Source: a virus
Length of the DNA: 30,223 nucleotides
Strand: one strand, 5' to 3'
IMG/VR virus record: IMGVR_UViG_3300048592_000628
Span: 1 to 30,223 of that record
A model generated the notes under the pieces. That model did no database searches. It saw nothing but the letters and a program-made list of their open reading frames with translations, and was not told where the DNA came from. A program made the position numbers and the translations under genes. Positions 21,363-27,353 of the stretch are shown piece after piece (the stretch's first letter is position 1; every line of letters begins with the position of its first letter).

Positions 21363-23041
21363 CGCTTCGCGCTCCGCTTCTTCGGCGTCTTCGCCTTGGC
21401 GGGCTTGGCGGAGGCCTTCGCCGGCGCCGGTTTCGCGTCGGGCTTCTTCTCCGCGGCCGCGGCCTTCGTCTTCGCTTCCGCGTCGATTTCCTTGCGGATC
21501 GAGTCGACGTCGACGCCGTGGCGCTTGCAGGCCTCGCGGATGAGCGCGGTGCACTCCGGGTCGCCGTAGCCGATGTCGCGCGCGAGCGCGCTCTCGAAGA
21601 GCAGGACGCCGAGCTGGTCGGCGGTGAGCTTCTCGACGAGCTTCTTCGCGCCCTCGCGCCCGATGTACTTCGTGATCTCGGGCCCGTACGCCTCGCGAAA
21701 GAGCCCATCGAGGCAGTCGGGCACCTCGATATCGCAGAGGAGCATGTCCATCGTGATCACGCGCAGCTCGGCCAGGCCGAGCTTTGCCTTCGCGAGCTTG
21801 TGGTGGAGCGCGGTGAAGGCGCGCACGAGGAGCTGCTGCTCGCGCTCGCGCTTGCCCTTCGCCGCGCCATCGTCGCCCTCGGTCGCGCGGGTGCGCGAGG
21901 CGCCGCTGCCGGAGGCGGTCTCGCGCTTGATGCCCTTCTCGCGCAGGAGCGGGGTGAGCTGCTTGCGCTCGTAAACCTCGACCAGGGTGCCGTCCTTCGG
22001 GTGCTCGACCAGGACCGGCGGCGGGAGGTCGTCGCCAAGGATCTTCGCGAAGGTCCGGCCCTTCGGGTCCGATTCGCACGCGTGGTCGGCGCGCACGAAG
22101 CCGCCGTGCGGCCGGTCGGCCCAGTCGTATGGGAAGACCTGCTTCGCTTCCTTGCCGGTGATCACGCGCTGGCCCTTCGCCTTGGCCTCCGCGCGCACGC
22201 GCGCGACGTGGGCCTCGCGCTTGGCGCCGAAGCACTTCGGGTCGGTACAGACGTCCGGACTCTTGACGTCGCCGAAGAGCTCCGGCTGGTTGCCGGTGCG
22301 CTTGGGGCAGGCGCCGCACGCGCCGGCGGCGGAGACGAGCGTCGCGTCGGCCGGGTCGAAGGGCGCCTGCTTGAGCGCCAGGCGGTAGTTGCGCACGATG
22401 AAGTCGTGCGCGTCGCGGTAGCTCATCGGCTCGTTGTGCGTGCCGCCGACGATTTCCTTCAGCGCCTGGGCCTGCAGCTCGGGCACCGCGATCGTGGCGA
22501 TGTCGTAGGCGATCGAGGCGCTCACCTTGCCGGCGTAGAAGGCCTCGCGCACCGGCTTGGAGAGCGAGAGCAGTTTCAGGCGCTGGAAGACGTAGCTGCG
22601 GCCCTTGCCGATCTGCGCGGCGATGTCCTCGGCGCGGCAGCGCTTGAGCTGCATGAGCTCCTCGTAGCCTTCGGCCTCCTCGAGCGGGTGCAGGTCCTCG
22701 CGCTGCAGGTTCTCGGTGAGCTGCAGCTCGAGGACGTCGGCGTCGGTGAGCGGGCGCACGATCACCGGCACGGTGGCGAGCTCGGCACGCTGGCCGGCGA
22801 TCCAGCGGCGCTCGCCGGCGACGATCTCGTAGACGGGCTCGCCGCGCGGGTGGAGGCGCGCGACGATCGGCTGCATGATGCCGACGCGGCGCACCGACTC
22901 GGTGAGCTCGTCCAGCGCCTTCACGTCGTAGCGCGAGCGGCGCAGTTGCTGGATGTGGGTGAGCGAGGGCGCGAGCGCCTCGGCCGGCATGAATTGCAGG
23001 GCGGCGGGGGCGGCCGCCGCGGGTTCGAGCGGTGCGTTCAT
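21359..23041 (-). CDS. ParB/Spo0J-like protein, 560 aa
   Basis: The N-terminal ParB domain has YEIVAGERRWIAGQRAEL (71-88, the GERR box) and LQLTENLQREDLHPLEEAEG (106-125, the ENxxR box). A helix-turn-helix part follows (AAQIGKGRSYVFQRLKLL, SKPVREAFYAGKVSASIAYD). The middle has a Cys-rich segment (CGACPKRTGNQPELFG ... VCTDPKCFG) seen in phage and plasmid ParB-like proteins, perhaps metal-binding. The end is a Lys/Ala/Pro tail like histone H1. Usual ParB is about 300 residues, so the C-terminal 300 are extra. No ParA is in the window. An SD (CCGGAG) precedes ATG 23041. The role may be partition, gene control or DNA protection. Confidence 0.85.
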   Translation of the reverse strand: MNAPLEPAAAAPAALQFMPAEALAPSLTHIQQLRRSRYDVKALDELTESVRRVGIMQPIVARLHPRGEPVYEIVAGERRWIAGQRAELATVPVIVRPLTDADVLELQLTENLQREDLHPLEEAEGYEELMQLKRCRAEDIAAQIGKGRSYVFQRLKLLSLSKPVREAFYAGKVSASIAYDIATIAVPELQAQALKEIVGGTHNEPMSYRDAHDFIVRNYRLALKQAPFDPADATLVSAAGACGACPKRTGNQPELFGDVKSPDVCTDPKCFGAKREAHVARVRAEAKAKGQRVITGKEAKQVFPYDWADRPHGGFVRADHACESDPKGRTFAKILGDDLPPPVLVEHPKDGTLVEVYERKQLTPLLREKGIKRETASGSGASRTRATEGDDGAAKGKREREQQLLVRAFTALHHKLAKAKLGLAELRVITMDMLLCDIEVPDCLDGLFREAYGPEITKYIGREGAKKLVEKLTADQLGVLLFESALARDIGYGDPECTALIREACKRHGVDVDSIRKEIDAEAKTKAAAAEKKPDAKPAPAKASAKPAKAKTPKKRSAKR

Positions 23042-23053
23042 GGGGCTCCGGGG

Positions 23054-23585
23054 TCAGGTGACGGTGCGAAAACGCCCGGCGAAGGCCTCGATGCGGGCCT
23101 GCTCCTCGGGCGAGAGGTACATCACCGCCTCACCGCGGCGCAGCGCGAGCATGCCGGCCTCGGTGATCGCGATCTGTAGGTCGGCGTCGACCGACGCGGG
23201 CGCACGTGGCGCCGGCCGAGCCGGGGGGCGCTTTGCCAGGCACCGGCAATGCCACCGAACGGCGTCGACCGCGCGCGTGCGCACGCGGACCGGAGCCGGA
23301 ACCGTTCGGTTTTTCCGAGGGCGTCACCCGCGACGCGCGGGCCTCGGTTGCATCCTGTTCGTCGTCTGGAGCCGCTGGGGGCGGGCTGCCGGCGAGCCGA
23401 TAGCGAAAGCGCCCGCCTTCGGGCGGTTTCTCGCGCGTGATCTCGCCGCGCTCGACCATCGTGTGGCACGCGTTGGCGATCTGGGTGGTGTCCTGCGCCT
23501 CGCTGCACTGCTCGGCGAGCTGGGCGGCGGTCAGCGGCTCGTCGCTCGCGGCGAGGGCGTCGCGGATCTGCTGCGTGATGCTCAT
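23054..23585 (-). CDS. Winged-helix-like regulator, split by an apparent +1 frameshift
   Basis: The ATG at 23585 overlaps the upstream stop. Residues 1-65 look like a small winged helix (QQIRDALAASDEPLTAAQLA, VERGEITREKPPEGGRFRYR). After a Pro/Ala/Arg linker the frame runs into a stop at 23130. In the +1 frame, from the six-C tract (plus-strand G6 at 23223-23228), a protein-like end continues to 23054: ASVDADLQIAITEAGMLALR, then YLSPEEQARIEAFAGRF. One C fewer would join both halves into about 177 residues. The 23054 stop is 12 bases from the ParB start, tighter than 23130, which supports the joined reading. Sequencing error, real mutation or programmed shift cannot be told apart. Confidence 0.55.
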
Positions 23586-23809
23586 GGGCGAAAATGGTTG
23601 ACGATGCCGAGGGACCAGGCGCCGCAGTACCACAGCGCGAGGGCGAACATGCCCCACTGGCGCGCGCGCCAGGTGGCGAGGAGCCACAGCGGCTGGGAGG
23701 CGAGGCCGACGACGTAGCCCCAGCGATGCCAGGGGGCGGGCAGTGCGACGAGCGCGATCGCCGCGGCCGAGAGGACGAGGAGCAGGGCCTGCACCAGGTG
23801 GTCGTTCAC
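23582..23809 (-). CDS. Small multi-TM membrane protein, 75 aa
   Basis: Two or three hydrophobic segments are visible: ALLLVLSAAAIALVALPAPW (9-28), GYVVGLASQPLWLLATW (31-47) and MFALALWYCGAWSLGIV (53-69). The N-terminus is short and polar (MNDHLVQ). Proteins of this shape, Trp-rich with conserved Pro, occur in phage early regions and are unassigned. Both ends overlap neighbours by four bases. Function unknown. Confidence 0.65.
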   Translation of the reverse strand: MNDHLVQALLLVLSAAAIALVALPAPWHRWGYVVGLASQPLWLLATWRARQWGMFALALWYCGAWSLGIVNHFRP

Positions 23810-24021
23810 GGCGCGAGCTCCTGGCCGTTGACGACGAGCGGCTCGAGCTCGTGGGCGCGGTAGATGAGGCCGAGCGGGCGCACCGCCTGGCTGTCGAAGT
23901 CGACCGAGAACCAGCGCGAGCCGCCCAGCATGGCGATGACGCTGAGGACGGTGCCGGCCGCGCCGGTGGCGGTGTGCTGCACGCGGTCGCCGGGGCGGTA
24001 TTCGACGTCGAGCGTCTGCAT
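23806..24021 (-). CDS. Small beta-rich (KOW/SH3-like) protein, 71 aa
   Basis: The sequence MQTLDVEYRPGDRVQHTATG, AAGTVLSVIAMLGGSRWFSV and ELEPLVVNGQEL has the GDxVxHxxTGxxGTV pattern of small SH3/KOW-like barrels. Such proteins are frequent in phage early regions, often of unknown role. Start at ATG 24021 (one-base overlap with the previous stop) is preferred; GTG 24024 adds one Met. No catalytic motif. Confidence 0.62.
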   Translation of the reverse strand: MQTLDVEYRPGDRVQHTATGAAGTVLSVIAMLGGSRWFSVDFDSQAVRPLGLIYRAHELEPLVVNGQELAP

Positions 24022-24263
24022 CACGCGGCCCTCCTGCGCGCGCGCAGGCGGCTCGCGTTGAACGCGTCGGTGTAGTTGCGCACGCAGCGCGCCAGGGCGT
24101 CGTCGGCCATCGCCTGGTCGTAGGTCATGCGCCGCGCGATCGACATGAGCGGGAAGGCCTGCTCGGTCGTGAGCACGTTCGGGTCGCCGGCGAGGAGGTC
24201 GAGCGCGGCCTGCGCGGCCGAGACTTCCTCGACGTGGTAGCCGTCCAGGCGCGGGCGCTTCAC
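24021..24263 (-). CDS. Hypothetical early protein, 80 aa
   Basis: The GTG at 24263 overlaps the previous TGA. Helical protein: YHVEEVSAAQAALDLLAGDP, TTEQAFPLMSIARRMTYDQA and a basic end FNASRLRARRRAA. No recognised domain and no TM segment. Upstream of this GTG the same frame has low-quality Arg/His-rich sequence, so the short form is chosen. It may bind nucleic acid through the basic end (weak inference). Confidence 0.6.
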   Translation of the reverse strand: MKRPRLDGYHVEEVSAAQAALDLLAGDPNVLTTEQAFPLMSIARRMTYDQAMADDALARCVRNYTDAFNASRLRARRRAA

Positions 24264-24574
24264 GGCTTCGCCTTCAGCGTGCGATTGCGATGGACGACGT
24301 TGCTCGCCCGGACGCCACGCGCGCGGCGCACGGCGTCGGGCGTGGGCGGGGGCGCGGCGCCGGCGGTGCCCACGGCCGGAACGACCTCGAGCACCGACAG
24401 CATGCGCTCGCAGTCCTCGAGCGACGGCACCGAGAGCTGCGTGCCGACTTCGCGGCTGAGGTAGTAGACCCGCCACAGGCCATACGGCGGATGCAGGTGC
24501 GCGTGGTAGTGCAGGACGAACGCGCCGGTGTTGCGGCCGTGGCGCTCGAGCACGAGGCGCGTGCCGGGCTTCAC
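24260..24574 (-). CDS. Hypothetical early protein, 104 aa
   Basis: The GTG at 24574 overlaps the previous stop by four bases. The first half (MKPGTRLVLERHGRNTGAFV, then LHYHAHLHPPYGLWRVYYLS) is beta-like and rich in His and Tyr, followed by a helix (VPSLEDCERMLSVLEVV) and a Pro/Arg-rich tail (PPPTPDAVRRARGVRASNVV). I recognise no family. The HYHAHLHP cluster could bind metal, but no known motif is complete. Confidence 0.6.
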   Translation of the reverse strand: MKPGTRLVLERHGRNTGAFVLHYHAHLHPPYGLWRVYYLSREVGTQLSVPSLEDCERMLSVLEVVPAVGTAGAAPPPTPDAVRRARGVRASNVVHRNRTLKAKP

Positions 24575-24762
24575 GCGCGGGCCTTGGCGAGCGGGGTGAC
24601 GACGCGCGCTTGTTCGTCCGCGATCGCGCGGGCTTCGGCGTCGGCCATGCGCTGCTCGCGGCGGATGCGGCGGAAGGTGGCGGCCACGTCGGTGCGGCGC
24701 GCCGGCGTGTACCGGAACGCCGGGTCGAGGAGCGAGCGGTGGCCTTTGGGAAGGCGAGTCAT
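24571..24762 (-). CDS. Small basic protein, 63 aa
   Basis: A good SD (GGAGG) lies seven bases before the ATG at 24762, which also overlaps the previous stop (ATGA). The protein is Arg-rich (TDVAATFRRIRREQRMADAE) and mostly helical, with no motif. Its stop overlaps the next GTG. Function unknown; nucleic-acid binding is plausible only from charge. Confidence 0.6.
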   Translation of the reverse strand: MTRLPKGHRSLLDPAFRYTPARRTDVAATFRRIRREQRMADAEARAIADEQARVVTPLAKARA

Positions 24763-25031
24763 GCGACCTCCGCCACTCGGCGATACACCCGACCAACCGC
24801 GCCGGCGCCGATCCATCGCGCCTTGGCAAGACGCTTGCCGCTCCGTTCGTGGACACACCCAAAGATTCGGAGCTTCACGACGCAATCGGCGTCGTCGGTC
24901 ACGAGTGCGGCCACTTTCGCGGCGTAGACCCCTGGAGTCCCGTTACGTTTCCAGGTGATGCGATCGCCGATGGCGATCGGGGTCGGAATTTTGAGATTGC
25001 CGGACGAATCCCACGCGAGGACGGTGCTCAT
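24759..25031 (-). CDS. Hypothetical beta-rich early protein, 90 aa
   Basis: The sequence MSTVLAWDSSGNLKIPTPIA, IGDRITWKRNGTPGVYAAKV and DDADCVVKLRIFGCVHE suggests a small beta barrel with the GDRITWKRxGTPG turn. A Lys/Arg-rich segment follows (RSGKRLAKARWIGAGAVGRV). Codons here use more A/T than the surrounding genes at 24850-25020. It overlaps both neighbours by four bases. No family recognised. Confidence 0.6.
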   Translation of the reverse strand: MSTVLAWDSSGNLKIPTPIAIGDRITWKRNGTPGVYAAKVAALVTDDADCVVKLRIFGCVHERSGKRLAKARWIGAGAVGRVYRRVAEVA

Positions 25032-25294
25032 CGCGCCACCAGGACGACCGACTGGCCGGTGAGCCAGGCCACGAGATCGGGCGCGGCGAGCTCGGCGAGC
25101 AGCAGCACGCCGATCGCGATGCAGACGTAGAGCACGACGCGATCGGCGAAGGCCGCGGCGAGCAGGCGCTCGTCGCTCTCGGCGTCGAACCAGGGATTGC
25201 GCGGGCTCGGCTCTTCGACCGGGCGGCCGGCGATGACGCGGAAGCGCCGGTGCGGCCGGCGCTGCTCGGCGAGTCGGCGGTGGAAGGTGGTCAT
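25028..25294 (-). CDS. First gene of the leftward operon, C-terminal TM protein, 88 aa
   Basis: The ATG at 25294 has its SD (GGAGGCG) in the right arm of a perfect 10-bp palindrome. The N-terminal half is basic (FHRRLAEQRRPHRRFRVIAG) and the C-terminal half holds one hydrophobic segment (VVLYVCIAIGVLLLAELA). The predicted PL promoter is about 20 bases upstream, so this is the first and probably most strongly made leftward product. Function unknown; a membrane-anchored early protein. Confidence 0.65.
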   Translation of the reverse strand: MTTFHRRLAEQRRPHRRFRVIAGRPVEEPSPRNPWFDAESDERLLAAAFADRVVLYVCIAIGVLLLAELAAPDLVAWLTGQSVVLVAR

Positions 25295-25296
25295 GG

Positions 25297-25320
25297 CGCC
25301 TCCGTCAAACGACGGAGGCG
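25297..25320. promoter_or_regulatory. Perfect 10-bp palindrome over the PL start and first SD
   Basis: CGCCTCCGTC (25297-25306), AAAC, GACGGAGGCG (25311-25320). It lies between the PL -10 box and the first ATG. On the minus strand its second arm holds GGAGG. The likely TSS (about 25314) lies inside the first arm, so only part of the hairpin would be transcribed; a DNA-level operator is therefore as likely as an RNA switch. Confidence 0.7.
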
Positions 25321-25349
25321 ACCATAAAGCGCTACTTGTTGTTTGTCAA
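25321..25349 (-). promoter_or_regulatory. Leftward early promoter PL
   Basis: On the minus strand TTGACA (25349-25344), 17 bases, then TATGGT (25326-25321). This is a full -35 consensus and a 4/6 -10. It points at the leftward operon, and operator O1 overlaps the -35. Confidence 0.8.
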
Positions 25350-25360
25350 GCGCCGCTTGA
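25346..25360. promoter_or_regulatory. Operator O1 (TCAAG-N5-CTTGA)
   Basis: TCAAGCGCCGCTTGA is a palindrome with 7-bp arms around one central base. It overlaps the PL -35 and matches O2 and O3. A further half-site CAAG/CTTG lies at 25335. Confidence 0.75.
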
Positions 25361-25365
25361 TGCGG

Positions 25366-25857
25366 TCAAAAGTCCCGCTTGGCGTCTCTGGCTCGATTCT
25401 GCTCTTCGGCGCGGCGTAGGGCGTCGATGTTCAGGGACCACATCAAGAGCCGGCATTCGCGGCGCTGGGAGCAGTCGAGCGCCACTCGGGCTGCCGCGCC
25501 GTGCCAGAACCAGCGATCGATGTAACGATTCGGCTGTTCTCCGGGACCGAACTGTGAAACGAGCGCGTCGCGCAAATACCGTTGATCCTTTGCGTGAGCA
25601 ATGGCTTGGACCGCCGAAAATTGGTCCTTATAGAAACCGTAGACAAGCTCCGTTAGTGTGGCATCACCGATCGACATCTTGTCGCCGCGCCGACGATAGT
25701 ACTTGGTGAATTTGCCGTCCTCTGCAAGGACGAACTCATCACGCATCGGGGCGAGATCTTGCCCCCACTTCAGGCCCCGAAAGCCCTCCGGCTCTGCGCC
25801 GGATACCGCCCACGCTACCGCGGCGAGTACTAGGACTGCTGCCAGTCGGCGCCGCAT
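25366..25857 (-). CDS. Exported protein coupled to the repressor, 163 aa
   Basis: A clear signal peptide (MRRRLAAVLVLAAVAWAVSG, cleavage near GA-EP) implies periplasmic or cell-surface location. The mature part has FRGLKWGQDLAPMRDEFVL, then YRRRGDKMSIGDATLTELVY, YGFYKDQFSAVQAIAH and WFWHGAAARVALDCSQ, like small exported proteobacterial proteins with an F-R-G-(L/I)-x-W-G motif. Its ATG overlaps the repressor stop by one base (TAATG), so it should be made in lysogens. This fits lysogenic conversion or superinfection exclusion, but the activity is unknown. Codon bias is weaker than in structural genes. Confidence 0.75.
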   Translation of the reverse strand: MRRRLAAVLVLAAVAWAVSGAEPEGFRGLKWGQDLAPMRDEFVLAEDGKFTKYYRRRGDKMSIGDATLTELVYGFYKDQFSAVQAIAHAKDQRYLRDALVSQFGPGEQPNRYIDRWFWHGAAARVALDCSQRRECRLLMWSLNIDALRRAEEQNRARDAKRDF

Positions 25858-26282
25858 TATCGGTTGGCGTCCCTCTTGTTCCCAGTCCGCTCTTGCATGT
25901 CGCGTTTGATGCGATCGATCAGGCTCAGGTAATGCGCTGTGCGCTCGGCCGTGCCCAGCGTTTCGTTTCGCTCGAGCTTGTAGGAGATGAAATCGAGGGC
26001 CTGTTGGCGATCGTCCGGAGGCATGCTGCGGAGGACGTCTTCGAGGGATTCGCGCGCGGGCTCAACACCGAACCCCAACCACATCGCAGACACGCCGAAA
26101 TAGTCGGCGACAGCCTTCAAATTGGGTTCGGTGATCCCACCTCCGTTGGCCCAGAGATGCATTGCCTGGGCACTGATGCTGACGCCGGTCTTCTTGCGGA
26201 TCGCGTCCGACAACGATTGGAAAGACATTCCTGCGCGAAGCTGTTCAAAACGCTCCGCAAACCCGTGACTTGAATCAAGCAT
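25857..26282 (-). CDS. HTH repressor, CI-like, 141 aa
   Basis: XRE-like HTH near residues 20-70: FQSLSDAIRKKTGVSISAQA, MHLWANGGGITEPNLKAVAD, YFGVSAMWLGFG. No S24 peptidase domain, so the usual RecA-induced self-cleavage is not expected. The C-terminal half is helical (DDRQQALDFISYKLERN), perhaps for dimerisation. I choose ATG 26282 (MLDSSHGFAERFEQLRAG) because homologues begin shortly before FAERF; a start at the MDACVETRTIQA Met is possible. It faces the Cro/YdaS-like gene, with operators between. The function as lysogeny repressor is inferred from place. Confidence 0.83.
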   Translation of the reverse strand: MLDSSHGFAERFEQLRAGMSFQSLSDAIRKKTGVSISAQAMHLWANGGGITEPNLKAVADYFGVSAMWLGFGVEPARESLEDVLRSMPPDDRQQALDFISYKLERNETLGTAERTAHYLSLIDRIKRDMQERTGNKRDANR

Positions 26283-26289
26283 CGCTTGA
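26275..26289. promoter_or_regulatory. Operator O2 over the repressor start
   Basis: TCAAGCATCGCTTGA covers the repressor ATG at 26282-26280 and matches O1. An extra CTTGA half-site at 26269 makes a cluster of three half-sites. Binding here would block the repressor's own transcript, as in negative autoregulation. Confidence 0.7.
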
Positions 26290-26328
26290 ATTGTCCGGGT
26301 TTCGACACATGCGTCCATCACGGTGGCC

Positions 26329-26359
26329 TTGACAAACGTCAAGCGCAACTTGATAGAAT
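26329..26359 (+). promoter_or_regulatory. Rightward early promoter PR, possibly leaderless
   Basis: TTGACA (26329-26334) and TAGAAT (26354-26359, 5/6 match) with a long 19-base spacer. Start would fall at about 26366, on or next to the ATG at 26367. Operator O3 lies between the boxes. Confidence 0.65.
26339..26353. promoter_or_regulatory. Operator O3 in PR
   Basis: TCAAGCGCAACTTGA shares TCAAGCG and CTTGA with O1. It overlaps CTTGAC-AAAC-GTCAAG (26328-26343), a second inverted pair that includes the -35. Confidence 0.72.
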
Positions 26360-26366
26360 CGGCAGC

Positions 26367-26606
26367 ATGACGCCCCAAGCGGCTCTCAAATCAGCGATCG
26401 AAATCTCAGGGGGCCCGGCGGCTGTGGCGAGGGCGCTCGGCATTTCGACCCAGGCCGTATCCCAATGGCGAGTTGCACCCGCTGACCGGGTCCGCGCTCT
26501 CGTGTTCCTGGCGAACGGCCGCGTCTCGGAGGCTCAGTTGCGCCCGGATGTTTTTGGCGGTGTTACGCCCGAGAGCGGCGGAGCCGCGGCGGTATCGGTT
26601 GATTGA
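26367..26606 (+). CDS. Cro/YdaS-like HTH protein, 79 aa
   Basis: A YdaS-type HTH: AALKSAIEISGGPAAVARAL (5-24), GISTQAVSQWRVAPADRVRA (25-44), and GRVSEAQLRPDVFGG near the end. YdaS-family proteins work as Cro-like regulators in prophages. ATG 26367 has no SD and lies at the predicted PR start, so a leaderless mRNA is likely. It is divergent from the repressor, the classical cI/cro arrangement. It probably represses PL, PR and the repressor promoter through the TCAAG-N5-CTTGA sites (inference). Confidence 0.82.
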   Translation: MTPQAALKSAIEISGGPAAVARALGISTQAVSQWRVAPADRVRALVFLANGRVSEAQLRPDVFGGVTPESGGAAAVSVD

Positions 26607-26608
26607 TC

Positions 26609-26794
26609 TCATCGCTTCGGGGGCAATCCCCGCTCGAGGAGCTCGTTCGTGCGCCGGACTTCGCCGAGCAGCTCGCGTAGCAGCGACTTGACGCCGAACA
26701 CCGCGAACGGCAGCGCGATCCACAGCACGACCAGAGCGACGCCTAGGAAGAACACCGCCACCAAGAAGGCGTTCGAGAGCGCGAGCGATGCCAT
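26609..26794 (-). CDS. Small membrane protein on the opposite strand, 61 aa
   Basis: Convergent with the cro-like gene (three bases between stops). The SD GGGGAG lies six bases before ATG 26794. One long hydrophobic region (SNAFLVAVFFLGVALVVLWI, ALPFAVFG) is followed by a helical cytoplasmic end with Arg/Glu (SLLRELLGEVRRTNELLERG). High G/C at wobble positions supports coding. No family recognised. A minus-strand gene within a plus-strand early operon suggests its own promoter and possible expression in lysogens; none was clearly seen upstream. Confidence 0.62.
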   Translation of the reverse strand: MASLALSNAFLVAVFFLGVALVVLWIALPFAVFGVKSLLRELLGEVRRTNELLERGLPPKR

Positions 26795-26861
26795 GAATTT
26801 CTCCCCTGCGGCCACCCCGGCCGCCTCTACCGCCGATCGTACCCGGAGGCCCGTCTAGCCG

Positions 26862-27089
26862 ATGTCCCTCGATCTCAAGGCCGTGCACGTCCGTCTCCCG
26901 GAGGAGGCCTACGAGGCCCTCCGCCTCATCGCCGCCGTCGACGAGAAAGACCTCGGCGAGGCCGCCCGCGAGATCCTCACCCGGGCGCTGCTCGGTGAAG
27001 CACATGTCGTAAAGCTGACAGCGGCCCGCTTTGCGCGCGCGACAATCTCCGCCAACCCGCGCAAACGCGGGGGCGAGGAGGGCGCTTGA
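26862..27089 (+). CDS. Ribbon-helix-helix protein, 75 aa
   Basis: The N-terminus LKAVHVRLPEEAYEALRLIA, AVDEKDLGEAAREILTRALL is the Arc/MetJ-type ribbon-helix-helix layout: a strand (VHVRLP), helix A and helix B with A-A-R-E-I-L. The C-terminal 25 residues are basic (TAARFARATISANPRKRGGE). It would dimerise and bind DNA as an early regulator. GGAGG lies 11 bases upstream, slightly far. The stop overlaps a possible TTG start. Confidence 0.75.
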   Translation: MSLDLKAVHVRLPEEAYEALRLIAAVDEKDLGEAAREILTRALLGEAHVVKLTAARFARATISANPRKRGGEEGA

Positions 27090-27283
27090 CTACGAAGAAG
27101 GTCCTCTTCGTCGTCGTCGATCCGCGCACAGGCGAGCTGCGGCATCAATTTCTCGCGACAACCGGGCCAAGGATTCGTGTGGGATCGCCGTCGTCAAGCG
27201 CTCGCCCCCGATCTCCAGGATCACGCCGACCCACTCGCCGTCGTCCGACGGGCAAAGCTGATAGCTCTGCAACCGGCGAGTGA
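27086..27283 (+). CDS. Possible small plus-strand ORF, 65 aa, or relic
   Basis: A TTG at 27086 overlaps the RHH stop. The first 25 codons read like protein (TTKKVLFVVVDPRTGELRHQ), but beyond about 27150 the sequence is Ser/Pro/Arg-rich with no wobble bias. It opposes a better-supported minus-strand gene. Perhaps a truncated gene interrupted by an insertion. Confidence 0.25.
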   Translation: MTTKKVLFVVVDPRTGELRHQFLATTGPRIRVGSPSSSARPRSPGSRRPTRRRPTGKADSSATGE

Positions 27284-27308
27284 GGAACCCGATGAAGTCG
27301 TCTGACAT
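27090..27308 (-). CDS. Hypothetical protein on the opposite strand, 72 aa
   Basis: ATG 27308, with AGGA eight bases upstream. The protein MSDDFIGFLTRRLQSYQLCP, DDGEWVGVILEIGGERLTTA, IPHESLARLSREIDAAARLC has good wobble bias down to about 27150 and an amphipathic end, but its last 12 residues are Arg-rich (ADRRRRRGPSS). No family recognised. Its 3' end coincides with the RHH stop. As a second minus-strand gene in this early region it may be a moron. Confidence 0.55.
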   Translation of the reverse strand: MSDDFIGFLTRRLQSYQLCPSDDGEWVGVILEIGGERLTTAIPHESLARLSREIDAAARLCADRRRRRGPSS

Positions 27309-27353
27309 AGCCGCTGTCCTACTGGGCTGCGCAGTCTGCCACGGAGGTCGGGC

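Noticed and set aside
21287-23179. A 630-codon plus-strand frame
   Set aside because: Antisense to the ParB-like gene, which has clear family motifs; the plus frame is low-complexity Leu/Arg/Ala.
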